In this document: positions 31,365 to 44,880 of the stretch, piece by piece
Layout of the letters: every line of letters starts with the position of its first letter
Position numbering within the stretch: position 1 is the stretch's first letter
NCBI GenBank assembly: GCA_035578905.1
Contig: JAQJVL010000004.1
Span: 9,172,779-9,236,778 of the forward strand
DNA from: Stictocephala bisonia
Taxonomy: Eukaryota; Arthropoda; Insecta; Hemiptera; Membracidae
Length of the DNA: 64,000 nt
Direction: 5' to 3'
Made by a program: the position numbers and the translations under genes
The notes under the pieces: generated by a model
Database searches by the model: none
Told to the model about the DNA's origin: nothing
Seen by the model: the letters and a program-made list of their open reading frames with translations, nothing else

Positions 31365-32209
31365 TATAGACTGCTCAACTTCCTTGCACAGCAACTGTCA
31401 ACGCTGAGAACTACTGATGGTTTTCTCTTGTCAGTAACATAAAAACAGAATCATGAATTATTTATAAAGCATGAAATCGCTTATAAACCATCCCATAATT
31501 TCTTGATTTTAACCTTTTTTATTTTAAAATTGTGTTACTTAAGTCATTTAATCTTTTTGTTTTCCTGCTTTTTCAAGTCTTTTGGTAATGCTACAAATTT
31601 TTATAGCAAAGTAAGTTAAGTTAGAGTCAAAACTAATTTACTTTCTGTTAATGAGAAAAATTGAGGCATCATCCAAACTAAGCAGATTTATCATGTGCGA
31701 AAATAAAAAAAATACTGATTTGTGCTTCTTTAGTCTTTGAGTAAAAATGTCAAACCTGTTGTCGAAATCAGTTATTTTATTCACAGTGCATATTACAAAT
31801 ACTGTACTAATGCAAATATTATTGTAGCAGCTTCTAAAATTACAATAAATTAACTAACCAAAGTCTTGTAGTTTCTAGGTCTATATCTGACATAGCTTAG
31901 AACACAAATTTAATGTAAATTAATAAATTCATGACCAAACCTGAAAACTATGTAGTTGCCGTAAAATCTAGGGTTAATAATATATCTATGGTTAATCACA
32001 GACATCTGCTTGTATAATTAATCTCAACTATTTGGCAAAAGTATAAGTTTGAAATACATTAGGTTTTTCCAAGTATCATATTTACTTACTTATTAAAGTT
32101 ATTATGATGTTTAATATTATATGTTAATCTTACAAATTACTCAATTTTGAAGAGTTTAGTCGCATTTAAATTTTTTACATTTAAATCATAGTCTTGCACC
32201 GTTTCAAAG

Positions 32210-35200
32210 TGTAATCCTGATTTGTGCACTTTGACATGGATTTAGCCCTACATCAACATTACAAGGCAGGTACATGATTTGTGCACATTGACATGGATTT
32301 AGCCCTACATCAACATCACAAGTCAGGTACCTGATTTGTGCACTTTGACATGGATTTAGCCCTACATCAACATTACAAGCAGGTAAATGATTTGTGCACA
32401 TTAACATGGATTCAGTCCTACATTAACATCACAAGTCAGGTACCTGATTTGTGCACTTTGACATGGATTTAGCCCTACATCAACATTACAAGCAGGTAAA
32501 TGATCTGTGCACAATAACATGGATTCAGCCCTACATTAACATCACACGTCAGGTACCTGATTTGTGCACTTTGACATGGATTTAGCCCTACATCAACATT
32601 ACAAGCAGGTAAATGATTTGTGCACATTAACATGGATTCAGCCCTACATTAACATCACAAGTCAGGTACCTGATTTGTGCACTTTGACATGGATTTAGCC
32701 CTACATCAACATTACAAGGCAGGTACATGATTTGTGCACATTAACATGGATTCAGTCCTCCATTAACATCACAAGTCAGGTACCTGATTTGTGCACTTTG
32801 ACATGGATTTAGCCCTACATCAACATTACAAGCAGGTAAATGATTTGTGCACATTAACATGGATTTAGCCCTACATTAACATCACTAGTCAGGTAACTGA
32901 TTTGTGCACTTTGACATGGATTTAGCCCTACATCAACATTACAAGCAGGTAAATGATTTGTGCACATTAACATGGATTCAGCCCTACATTAACATCACAA
33001 GTCAGGTACCTGATTTGTGCACTTTGACATGGATTTAGCCCTACATCAACATTACAAGCAGGTAAATGATTTGTGCACAATAACATGGATTCAGCCCTAC
33101 ATTAACATCACACGTCAGGTACCTGATTTGTGCACTTTGACATGGATTTAGCCCTACATCAACATTACATGCAGGTAAATGATTTGTGCACATTAACATG
33201 GATTCAGCCCTACATTAACATCACAAGTCAGGTACCTGATTTGTGCACTTTGACATGGATTTAGCCCTACATCAACATTACAAGCAGGTAAATGATTTGT
33301 GCACATTAACATGGATTCAGTCCTACATTAACATCACAAGTCAGGTACCTGATTTGTGCACTTTGACATGGATTTAGCCCTACATCAACATTACAAGGCA
33401 GGTACATGATTTGTGCACATTAACATGGATTCAGTCCTACATTAACATCACAAGTCAGGTACCTGATTTGTGCACTTTGACATGGATTTAGCCCTACATC
33501 AAAATTACAAGGCAGGTACATGATTTGTGCACATTAACATGGATTCAGCCCTACATTAACATCACACGTCAGGTACCTGATTTGTGCACTTTGACATGGA
33601 TTTAGCCCTAACTCAACATTACAAGCAGGTAAATGATTTGTGCACATTAACATGGATTCAGCCCTACATTAACATCACAAGTCAGGTAACTGATTTGTGC
33701 ACTTTGACATGGATTTAGCCCTACATCAACATTACAAGGCAGGTACATGATTTGTGCACATTAACATGGATTCAGCCCTACATTAACATCACAAGTCAAG
33801 TACCTGATTTGTGCACTTTGACATGGATTTAGCCCTACATCAACATTACAAGCAGGTAAATGATTTGTGCACATTAACATGGATTCAGCCCTACATTAAC
33901 ATCACAAGTCAAGTACCTGATTTGTGCACTTTGACATGGATTTAGCCCTACATCAACATTACAAGCAGGTAAATGATTTGTGCACATTAACATGGATTCA
34001 GTCCTACATTAACATCACAAGTCAGGTACCTGATTTGTGCACTTTGACATGGATTTAAACCTACATCAATATTACAAGGCAGGTACATGATTTGTGCACA
34101 TTAACATGGATTTAGTCCTACATTAACATCACAAGTCAGGTACCTGATTTGTGCACTTTTACATGGATTTAGCCCAACATCAACATTACAAGGCAGGTAC
34201 ATGATTTGTGCACTTTGACATGGATTTAGCTCTACATCAACATTACAAGGCAGGTACATGATTTGTGCACATTAACATGGATTCAGTCCTACATTAACAT
34301 CACAAGTCAGGTACCTGATTTGTGCACTTTGACATGGATTTAGCCCTACATCAACATTACAAGCAGGTAAATGATTTGTGCACATTAACATGGATTCAGT
34401 CCTACATTAACATCACAAGCCAGGTACCTGATTTGTGCACTTTGACATGGATTTAGCCCTACATAAACATTACAAGCAGGTACATGATTTGTGCACATTA
34501 ACATGGATTCAGTCCTACATTAACATCACAAGTCAGGTACTTGATTTGTGCACTTTGACATGGATTTAGCCCTACATCAACATTACAAGCAGATACATGA
34601 TTTGTGCACATTAACATGGATTTAGTCCTACATTAACATCACAAGTCAGGTACCTGATTTGTGCACTTTGACATGGATTTAGCCCAACATCAACATTACA
34701 AGGCAGGTACATGATTTGTGCACTTTGACATGGATTTATTCCTTCATCAACAATTCAAGGCAGGTCCTGATTTGTGCACTTTGACATGGATTTAGCTCTA
34801 CATCAACATAACAAGGCAGGTACATGATTTGTGCACATTAACATGGATTCAGTCCTACATTAACATTACAAGTCAAGTACCTGATTTGTGCACTTTGACA
34901 TGGATTTAGCCCTACATCAACATTACAAGCAGGTACATGATTTGTGCACATTAACATGGATTCAGTCCTACATTAACATCACAAGTCAGGTACCTGATTT
35001 GTGCACTTTGACATGGATTTAGCCCTACATCAACATTACAAGCAGGTACATGATTTGTGCACATTAACATGGATTCAGTCCTACATTAACATCACAAGTC
35101 AGGTACCTGATTTGTGCACTTTGACATGGATTTAGCCCTACATCAACATTACAAGCAGGTACATGATTTGTGCACATTAACATGGATTTAGTCCTACATT

Positions 35201-35468
35201 AACATCACAAGTCAGGTACATGATTTGTGCACTTTGACATGGATTTAGTCCTTCATCAACAATTCAAGGCAGGTCCTGATTTGTGCACTTTGACATTGAT
35301 TTAGCTCTACATCAACATTACAAAGAAGTTACATGTTTACATGATTTGTGTACTTTGACGTGAATTCAGCCCAACACCAACATTGCAAGGCAAAGTACCT
35401 GATTTGTGCACTTTGATGTGGATTTAGCCTACATCAACATTACAAGGCAGGTACCTGATTTTGCATGT
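32210..35468. repeat. Minisatellite of alternating 56/57-bp monomers (about 113-bp dimer), about 57 monomers
   Basis: Monomer A is gatttgtgcactttgacatg, gatttagccctacatcaaca, ttacaagcaggtaaat. Monomer B is gatttgtgcacattaacatg, gattcagtcctacattaaca, tcacaagtcaggtacct. They alternate A-B through most of the array, so the repeat is of higher order. The B/A junction forms a 12-bp perfect palindrome tcaggtacctga. The right end (about 34730-35468) is more diverged and has A-A runs. Where A reads gcaggtaaat it resembles a 5' splice site on the sense strand. Confidence 0.96.
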
Positions 35469-36713
35469 ATGAACATTAATTTATTAATCCAATACAAACA
35501 CCTGAAAGGTCTTCTTTCAAATATTAACTAGTCAAATGTAGTGTACAGAACCTAAAAATCTTCAATACGTATTAATGTTGTACAACTCTTATTAGAATTG
35601 TCTCCCAGATTATTAAAACAAAAAGCGTAATGTCATGTGTTTATAGAGGTAGTGAAGCATTTCTTTAATTTTCATATTCTAATACATCAGTGTAGTGTTA
35701 TAAATTTTTCTTGAATTAATTTTCACAAAAACAAACATCTTAGAGAGAGTCATATGCCTTAAAACTTAATCTAGGGTCAATTTAAATTATATCCATATTG
35801 ACTTAAGTAATTAATGTATAAAAATTGAGACCATCTCTTGAAAACAGATATATCTAAATAAAAAGATATTGACTGTAAATGTGCAGGAAGTTTTATATGA
35901 TCATGTTGGCAAACAGTTACAGAGACAAGTTCTGTTTCTCTCAAGGAGGTTACTGTTTAATAACTACAAAGCTAATTGTTAATAGCTAATTGCTATAAAT
36001 ATGGTGTAAACTTGTAGAATAATAAGTTTCATCAACTTTAATTCAATACTATTCTTTGTTTGTAAATGATAGGGCGTTTGCAAGGGTTACGGAAATCAGC
36101 CATCATTGGTTTGAAAATCTCCATTTTGGATTCTGCATTCTGAGTCAGTCATCAGGTGAAAGACGAGACTAAAACATTAGTAAATAGTTAGATGTAATCT
36201 AACATTACTAAAATAAAGTACAGAACAGCGAAAACTATCTCAAAGACACACCACATCTGCCTTGGTGTTTCAGTTTTACTTGTTTTATTTCAGTTATATT
36301 CTTTTCTTAATCTCAGTACACTAGTTATTGGCGTTTTCTTATTTTCATTGAGACTTTGCATTTCATGTACTATGTTTCAAGATTTAGCTTATAGCTTATA
36401 ACCTTGAACTGAGTCATAAGCTCAAGTAAGTTGTCATATACATTATGTAAGATACAATCAGGTTTATGTTATCTACTAGGTTGGTTTCCTCCGGGTGATG
36501 GACAGAAAACTCGGAGTACTTAAGGTTGTGAATGATTATTATATTCACAAGAACAGTGAAAATATAAATGATAATCTTGAAACTTTGGCACTTAACTGTT
36601 TTTATTTTACCTTTATACATTTTGAAATTTAAGCTGTAGGAATTTAAAATTGTTCAATGGTAGACATTTTTATCAAAATTACATCTCAAGAACTATGTGC
36701 TATCTGCCTACAG

Positions 36714-36814
36714 GAAAGAACGGATCAGGGGCTACTGAGACCAAGCACTGGCAGGATATGATTACTAAACCTCGCCAGACTATAGTGCAGTGGCATCGGC
36801 TGAAACCAGAGTAA
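36714..36814 (+). CDS. Syt7: Synaptotagmin-7 terminal coding exon (C2B end, stop)
   Basis: The acceptor is tatctgcctacag. It completes a glycine codon and reads [20 protein letters not shown] then [12 protein letters not shown] before TAA (36812-36814). KHW.DM...PRQ....WH.L is the conserved C-terminus of synaptotagmins; the WHxL motif has been linked to docking and endocytosis in the family. The five exons in the window encode 246 residues. Immediately after the stop, ttttg/gtaagc (GT at 36824-36825) matches a 5' splice site, so the 3' UTR may be spliced. Confidence 0.97.
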
Positions 36815-37257
36815 CTTGTTTTGGTAAGCTATAAAGTATTTTAAATATAATTATCAATAATAAAGCTATCGTAGTCTAGTAAATCCAAACTAAAATTGAC
36901 CAAACAGAGATAGTATTAGTGAAATATATGGGAAATCAGGAGAAGAAAAATAATATGCGTTTTTAACATTACCACTGTATAACAGAGCAGGTTTAACAAG
37001 GAACTTGGACCAGAGATGAGCAGTAGAAAAATGGTCAGATTGGTTTATAGGGGTATTAGCTGACTCGTGATAAAATAACCGTATTGTTCTACTAACCAAA
37101 AAAAACCAATCGGTTGTTTGTCCTGTTAGTTAGGTTTGTCAAATAAATAAATACCATAATCCAATTAATATTAATATATCTTCTGCTTGTCTAATATTAG
37201 TCTGCACTACCGCTAATTGATGTTCTTATTAATTTAATTATTACAAGTACAAAAATA
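36815..37257 (+). other. Syt7 3' UTR start or post-stop intron
   Basis: The first bases after the stop must be 3' UTR. A donor-like ggtaagct at 36824 would start a UTR intron; otherwise the UTR continues through AT-rich sequence to the mariner insertion at 37258. The sequence alone does not decide between these. Confidence 0.5.
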
Positions 37258-38210
37258 CGAGGTACAGTCAAAAAGTTCCCAGAATCGATGGTCCACAGAC
37301 ATACACTGTGTTTGCCGGTGGGAATTTGTTTGTGTAGAAGCTGGTACTACTCCTGCAGACGGAATAACGGTACTGGTAGTGCGAGTATTGCTCAGCCACC
37401 ATTTTTCCTCTGTGAGGAGCGCTTTTCGTGGATTTGCATGTTCACATTGTCACATTTTGAAAGTTGATTTAATGCACAGCAAAAAAACATTGAATTTTGA
37501 GTTTTGTTTCAAAAGTTATCTTCTGAGACACTTAATATGTTAATTCAAGCGTACAGAGTTGTGGATATGAAGAAAAGCCAAGTTTTAAAATGGCACAATG
37601 TTTTTGTGAAGGTTGCATAAATATTGAAGACGACTCTCGTAATAGACGCCCTTCAACTGCAACCACAGATGACAACATTGAGCAAGTTCAGCAAGTTGTC
37701 CATGGAAACAGAAAACCAATGATTGGTGAAATGAAGTAAATTTATCACATGGCAGTGTCCACACAAAAATTATTAAGCGCTTACAAGACGCCGTTAGGAG
37801 GAAACAGCCTGAAAAATGGGCAGAAAACAGTTGGATTTTGCTGCACTCCTTCACATCGATCCCTGTTAGTACATAGCTACCAAGTCAAGCTTCACGTTAT
37901 CATGCTAGAACATCCTCCCGACTCGCCTGACCTCATGCTTGCCTATTTCTTCCTGTTCACACAGCGAAAACATCAATAAAAGGAAAAAGATTTGCAGATG
38001 CTGAAGCTCTTCGTAAAAACGCAACAAAATAATTTAAATGCATTTTTTTAAATCAGGATCAAAACTGTTTTGAACAACTTTTGGTCATTGGGACAAGTGC
38101 GTTGTTGCAGGAGAAGAGTATTTTGAAGGAAAATAGGTTTGTAAGTTTTATCTTTATCCAATATAGATATTTCAACCAATTTCAGGAACTTTTTGACCAC
38201 ACCTCCTTCT
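37258..38210 (+). mobile_element. Decayed mariner transposon with transposase pseudogene
   Basis: The ends are inverted: left gaggtacagtcaaaaagttcc, right ggaactttttgaccacacct, each next to a TA (37256-37257 and 38211-38212), the mariner target. Inside, plus-strand pieces in shifting frames read CINIEDDSRNRRPSTATTDD then NIEQVQQVVHGN, the mariner DNA-binding half. HRSLLVHSYQVKLHVIMLEH then PPDSPDLMLAYFFLF is the catalytic-core block, where mariners end in D34D. Frameshifts, stops and a large internal loss make it inactive. Element length is about 950 bp against roughly 1.3 kb for intact mariners. Confidence 0.88.
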
Positions 38211-39042
38211 ATTAAGCACAACCTTGAAAACTAAATAAAAACCAGTTTACAATTAGAATGTACCCACAACAAAAAACAGTTTATGCTAATAATTTAGTGA
38301 AATATATGCCTACTTTGACAACACTCTTTAAAACACTTGAGGCATTTAAATATCAACAAATTATGAACACTGCCAATGCCAACAAATAAGTTAGAAACAA
38401 CACTTTGCAATAACTAAAGTTTTTTTAAAGCAGCATTGCTATTTTACTTGGTAATAAATAAAAAAAAAAAAACAACTGATCCAGTTCAGTAGAGTTAACG
38501 AATATTGCACCTGAATATATGATTTTTTTTGACTTACCACTTAATGTAGTAATTCGCCTGTTTTTGTTTAATTTATAGTAAAAACCAAAACTAATTAGGA
38601 TCGTTCTATAATCGGTGGACCAAAATTATTGCTAGGTGCAAACTCAATGCAAACAGTGATAATTATCAATTGAATCAGAAACAACTAAAACATTTTATTG
38701 TTTAGTTCTGTTGTTTGTCAAATTACTTTCTTCTTTTGCCTAACGTCCCCATTATATGGTTCCACACTTCCCCTCTCGCATATGTCACATCTCTTGCTTC
38801 ACACACTGTACTGTGCCAAACTTCCCTTCTCGCACATTTCACATGTTTTTGCTTCACACGCTGTACTGTGGCAAACTTTCATTCGTTGCTTAAAAATTTT
38901 CAAAACAAGCTAAAATTAAACAAAAATATGGTTCTTCCAAAATTTTTAACTGTCCCGCTAACACGTTGGGTGCACTGTATGATCTGTGGGACTCTACTGT
39001 AAGACGTATGATAAATCAATCATTTACTTACTTCTGTTACAG
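38211..39042 (+). other. AT-rich spacer between mariner and putative 3' UTR exon
   Basis: It contains a poly-A run near 38460 and a small tandem similarity at about 38760-38880 (the tccacacttcccctctcgca type occurs twice). I see no coding exon. Confidence 0.4.
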
Positions 39043-39475
39043 GGTTGTCAAGCTTCAATGGACTCTGTGACTCGATGTTCCCCTTAGCATCATCACTTTA
39101 TTTCTACCAAATGTTGCTTTTTGGCAATCAGTTTTCCTGCGACAATCCTTGTACAGAACAGCTAAGTATTTACTACTTTCATTTCAAAAATAAATTGAAA
39201 TTATTGACTTTTTACATATTTTTTCTGTAATGTGGACATGTAAATTGTAACAAAGAAATGAATGTATTAAATTGAATTTTTAGAGAGAGAACAATATATA
39301 TGTATAGTATGTATTTAATCTGTAACAGTCATTTATTCTTTTTAAGACAAGTTTAATATATTTTATCATTGTATTATTGTAGTTATCTTTTTAGAGTCTT
39401 TTTACCACTGATTGTTTTACTCGTATTTGCCAAAAAATATGTAATTGCTTTTAATAAAACCTATTACATAAGGCT
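39043..39475 (+). other. Candidate spliced 3' UTR exon of Syt7
   Basis: A strong acceptor, cttacttctgttacag (AG at 39041-39042), precedes ggttgtcaagcttcaatgga. AATAAA occurs at 39453-39458, about 20 bp before cataaggctagccg. Together with the donor-like site just after the Syt7 stop this fits a terminal non-coding exon. In AT-rich DNA these signals can arise by chance. Confidence 0.3.
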
Positions 39476-42400
39476 AGCCGTTGATGTTTTAAAGTTGTGA
39501 ATTACATTATTATTAATAGTGAATTTTAATTTTCCTTTTTTAATTATTATTATTATTAACAAATTATAATTTTTTTATAATTTAGCCGGTATAAGCTGTC
39601 ACTTAAATGTTAGCCCAAAAACTATTGCTACTCTGGAATTCTTCAACACGTTAAAATTTAAAGATTCCCCTCTTTAATTTAATGATGTAATTGTTAAGTG
39701 ATACACTTTATACTATATATTTTTATTATTATCACTGAAAGAATACACTAATAAATATTAAGAAACTGTTAATGGGATCTTTGTTTTAATAATTTGCTTA
39801 AAATTGCTATTTAAAGTGATATTTTAGTAAACGTCCAATACTTCCAAGATATAAAAAAAAATATTTAATTTCTTGCCAAAATATATGATATAATTTTTTG
39901 TTGAGATTGAACTTCTTATAAATACATTTTGTTGGTATTACGTCAATTAGATATTAATTATAGATTATTTATTCATATGACATCAACCCGTTTCCTTGAA
40001 TGGTTTTACATTCTTTGTAGGACTCCCAAGATTGAGATTGTAAAGGTAAACATAGTAGATTGTGTGAGATTTTCAGATTCTTTAGTAAATTCTCATAAAG
40101 AATAGTAACTTTATAAGTGTTTTTATTTTTTTAATTTTTTTTTTTTCTTAATTCTTGTTAATATAAAGGGAATAGTAGAGAGAATGTTACAGACACTTTG
40201 TACATTCAACTGAATCTACTAACATGCTGTCATGTACAAGGACCCCTACATAGCTGCCAGGGATCTTCTTTAACTATTCCTTCTCCATAACTGTCTCAAT
40301 ATATGTTATTGATGTTTCATGGGTTAATGTTGTGTCCATTTAAGTAAATGTCACTCAATACTTTGGTATTTCAGAAGCATAAACGCTTAGGCTTGATTTG
40401 AACAGATGTAGTGTGGCATTTTGTATCCTTTCATTTATGTAATACAGTTTCATTTATTTATCAAGTTGGATCTGATTTTTCTGTTTTTAAATTATTTACC
40501 AGGTGTGGCTAGATAATAACAAGGTTGATTTATTAACAACACAGTTAAGGCCTATCAAGATTACAATTGTTTTTTAACTTACTTCACTATCAACTCCACA
40601 CCATGATTTGTTAAATTTGAAAACCAAGATTTGTTCTTTGATGTGCAGATTATCTATAACCCTGCGGTAAGTTATTGATATCATAAAAAATCATGTTAGC
40701 TAATCAGTAAAGAATTTATTTTTGAGTGTAATTTACTGACTCACACTCGCACCAATATTTTCTATTAACACTTGAGCAAGACATTTTCTTTGTAATAACG
40801 TTTCTTCTGGCAGACAAGTTTTTATCTGGGATTGCATGGGGTGTCTTTGTTACTAGGTATTGACAATTATTTGAAGATATTTTAAGTGAAAAGTTGGTGA
40901 TAACTAGTTTTGATTGAAATGAAACGAAATTAAACAACTTTATTTTATAAGGCAAGGTTAGGTCTAGACAGTCCTTTCTACCACCTAACCTCACCTAGTT
41001 TTAGTGGCTTAAAAGTTTAAGAAAAGAAATTATTATCTACCAGTAAACCATGTTCCTGTAGACATTTTTTCTTTGATTCCTGTAAACTCTAAACTGTACC
41101 CTTTTTAAACAACATTACTATGTTTTTTTAATAACCACCAAAATTTATTTTATTAGGTATTTAACTATTTAAAAATTGATCTAGTTATTTTAAAGACACA
41201 CCCATTTTATTATTTTTAAGTTATTTGTTTACATTGAGTTTAGAATCCAATTATAAATCTGATTAATTTAATATAAGTGTGTACTTAGCTTCAATAGTAT
41301 CACGCAAAAGCCTGTTATTCTGACAATAACAAGTCCTTTTCTTACAAATTTTAAATTTGTTCATATATTAATTTATTATTATTGCAAATACTTTATATTG
41401 TATAGTTAGCCACTTAGTACACGCCATTAAGCAACAAAATGTTTCATATTTTATGCATTTATTTTGATACCTTTTATTTATTGAAAAAGCTTTTTGTACT
41501 TTAAATATGTACACTATAGAAATGTCTATATTTGTAAGTTCATATCACATCTTCTATTTTTTTATACATTCTTCAAAGAAACTCTAAAAGAAAACCATCC
41601 TATACTTAGTCGAGGCCTTTTCCTATCGCTACTATATGTCTTAAATAAAATTTACCAAATACTATTGTATATTTAAATTCACAAATAATTTAGCTTACCT
41701 CTCAGAATACTGGCCAACTACAAATACAAAATGTACATTTGTAATAGATAACCTACTAAAAAAACTAATTTTCAAATGTACCTTGAACATATGAATATCG
41801 GGCTACTGAGATTAATTGGCAGATGTGGAAGGAGGTATACGTTTACTGTTAATATTTGAGCTAGAAAAATGCAAGTATCGAAACATTTCGTTGCCAAACA
41901 TTTAATTTGCTCTCCATTCCTTATATTTCCTACTTAAACATAAATTTATTGTAGCGTTGAACTAAAAATATTTATATTCCTACAAATTGTTAATCTCACT
42001 TATCATTACGTAGCATTTGAATCAAGATTCTCCCAATTATTTATGTATCTTGCTTTTTTGACATTTTTTAAGTGTAAAGTTGAGAAAAATAACATATAAT
42101 CATTACTGCTTTAAAATTAATAGACCCTTTTAATTGTTGAATTCATACTTAGATGGTTCATTTTGAATATTTCCAAGCTAAAAATGATAAGTTAGCAAGA
42201 TTTATTTGTAGTATATTTCAAAATATTAAATTCACATAAATTATACAAAACATTATACTACTTAAAAGACATGTATGACTCAATCTTTGCTGTCTATTTT
42301 CCATGTTTGCCTCCTAGGTATGGAATGTTAGTATTATTTATTTTTAACTATACGAGATCCCTACATCAAAATACCTGGCATTCTATAAAATCCTGTAATA

Positions 42401-43503
42401 AAGTTCCATCAAAGTGAAATTGTTAATAACATAACTTTTATAGCTAGATTTACACAAGTATATGAACTCTGTTGATTCCTAGACGGATGTATTTTTGTAT
42501 CAGAAATGTTATAGCATCAATTATTTGCGTAGAAGTGGTTTTGAGATGATTGTCTTTTTCGTACATATTTTCAGAAGCTGTTTTGTGGTTACAATAGGTT
42601 TCTTTTCAACCTAAGAGAAGTTAAATTTCAAGAGTCAGTAACAAGGAATACTTGGTAATTATTTCAATGAAAAATATCAGTAACTGCATAACTGCAGGTA
42701 TTTTTTTAAATGGGGTTCATTTGTAACTTCCCTGTAAAAAGCCTTACATTTGGAATAATTGTTGAACTCAAACGGGGCCAAATTGTTGTTAAAATTAATT
42801 GTTTTCCAAAACTTGTCTCGGAAGATGCTGTTTATTAGTTTCCCAGTTGTACACTGCATCGTCAACGGTCCATGAGCAGAATCATGAACCATATTTTAAT
42901 GCTCAAATGAATCTTAACTGTTATTATAAAAAAGAACATGTTCAGATAACTGCATTTTACCAGAATTATTAGTGGTCAAAATGTTGTAATGTCCAAAAGC
43001 TCACTGAGCTATTTTTAAGACGTTTTGTTTTATTTACAGTTTCTGTCACTTGCTAAACATAGCTTTGGCACTTATTATAAAAAAATAAGTGTCCAACGAT
43101 TATTTAAAACAAAATTGGCCCTATGTTAAATAAAATGAGTTTGTGAGTACCTGTATCTTATAACATTGACTTTATCATGTATTTCTATTACATGTAATTA
43201 AACCAATGTAATAACAAGAACTCGTGTAGTTTAGTATAGTATCCTACTTTTAGAATATTTTGTCATAAAGCACAAGTAAATTTACTTTGTCAGAAAACAT
43301 ATTTTTATGTGCTTTTGCGTGTACTACAGACATAAAATTAAGTCAAAAGGGGTGTAACATTTCTTGTGCATTTCACCAATAAAAATTTTCATCCCTTACA
43401 TTAAATGTTTTGTTTATATTAAGACATTTACTACTTTGTTAATGTGAATTTCGTAATTATAAAGGCCATTAAGAAGTAAAGTGCTTGTATTTCGTTCTAA
43501 TAA
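39476..43503. other. AT-rich region without recognisable gene
   Basis: Read on both strands. It has only short open frames, no splice-bounded conserved segment and no tandem array. A short ggttaggtctagac / acctaacctcaccta cluster lies at 40956-41000. It may be a long 3' UTR or intergenic sequence. Confidence 0.4.
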
Positions 43504-44880
43504 GTGAAGTGAATAAAAACGAATAAAAGCATTTACTTTCAGTGTGACAAGGAAATACTTGCGAGTACGTGAATAAAACAAGAAAAAAGTAAATACTCGT
43601 AGTAATTACTAGTCAATAAAGTTGGCCTATTTGCTTAGAAATGAGGTGAATTAAAAAAGTAGTTACTCGCAAGGAAGAGTATTTACTCGTGGATTTACGA
43701 GTCTGCCCAGACCCATGCTGGCACCTTTTACTAAAATGTCATTACAAATAATGTAATATAGTTTTGTTACTTTTAATAGTCATACATATTTACGGATTCG
43801 TTTATTAATAAGTTTAGTAACTATAAGTCTTTTTGAGTTATTATTTGTAAAGTAAAATTAAAAATATTCTACGTAAGAATAAACAGTTTGCTGCATGCAG
43901 ATATCACTGTTCACTTGAATTTTTTGACATTTGAGTCTGAGATGGCGGCCTTCATGCACCCACAATTTTTTAAATTATGTTAATATAAATGTACCAATGC
44001 ATCAAGTATTTATTATTTGAATAAGTAAATAATACTTTATTTGAATGGAATAACTAAATAAATAAATGTGAATTAGTAAATATTAAAATAAAACATATGA
44101 AATGTAAATATGAATTAAACATGAAAATAAAGAAATGTAATGTAATTTGATGAAATAAAAGAACAATTTTTAAAAATCCCCAAAATATAAATGAAACATA
44201 AAGATTGGAGGCTCTCACTAACGCATTATACACGTACGAACCCTCTGGTGCTATACACGTCTCAAACACATTCGCTTATACAAAGTGTGCTTCAAACATG
44301 AGCATGTACCAGCAGCATGCGCACACTCACATAAACGGGTAAGCACCCGCGATACATACAAGTTTACATACTCATGTGTATCTATTTTTTTCATTACTTT
44401 TTTTTAGGTACAGGATAACAGATTGGGCGATAGAATATTTACTCTTTACAAAGATTTATTTATTCTTTACAAAGCTAGGGCTATAGAACCATCTTTTACA
44501 TAGTTGTCTTTGTTACATCTTTCCTCGTTTTTTCAAACGGGTCAGTTTAAGGTACCCTCCGGAACATCTACAGGTGAGTCGGTCTCTCAATGACAACTGA
44601 AATATGAACAGTACGCGTGAACAGTGAACATGCGTGTGGTAAGCAAGCGTCACACAAACGGATGCTAGGCAAGCACGTTAAGACTTGCAGTGTTTCAAAA
44701 GTATTTATTTGGCTCTACGAAGTTGCAAGAACTTACTCACAAATATTTCCCTAGTAATTCCTCGTCAACGTTAAGTAAAAGGTTTTAAGTTATTGACTGT
44801 TTTATTCACTTGGTTCACAAGCTTTTACTTTACTCATGAGCAAATACTTTGAGCTTTTACTTGGGTTTTATTCACTTCAC
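43504..44880. mobile_element. Putative inverted-repeat element, about 1.38 kb
   Basis: The left end gtgaagtgaataaaaacgaa then taaaagc (43504-43530) is complementary to the right end gcttttacttgggttttatt then cacttcac (44853-44880). Inner segments share gaataaaac and tttactcg-type motifs in opposite orientation. There is no transposase. It could be a non-autonomous DNA transposon. Confidence 0.45.

Larger units (their letters stand above)
26469..36713 (+). other. Syt7 intron, exon 26256-26468 to exon 36714-36814
   Basis: The donor is gtaaga and the acceptor gctatctgcctacag. The intron contains the 106-bp and 113-bp minisatellites and a foldback element at 30471-31364. 29482-30470, 31365-32209 and 35470-36713 are AT-rich; apart from short open frames without motifs I see nothing in them. 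Confidence 0.92.

Noticed and set aside
1..35468. CRISPR array
   Set aside because: Repeats are directly adjacent, with no unique spacers of constant size, in a eukaryotic intron.
37749..37979. Intact transposase gene
   Set aside because: Mariner similarity is clear, but it is split by frameshifts and stops and internal catalytic parts are missing.
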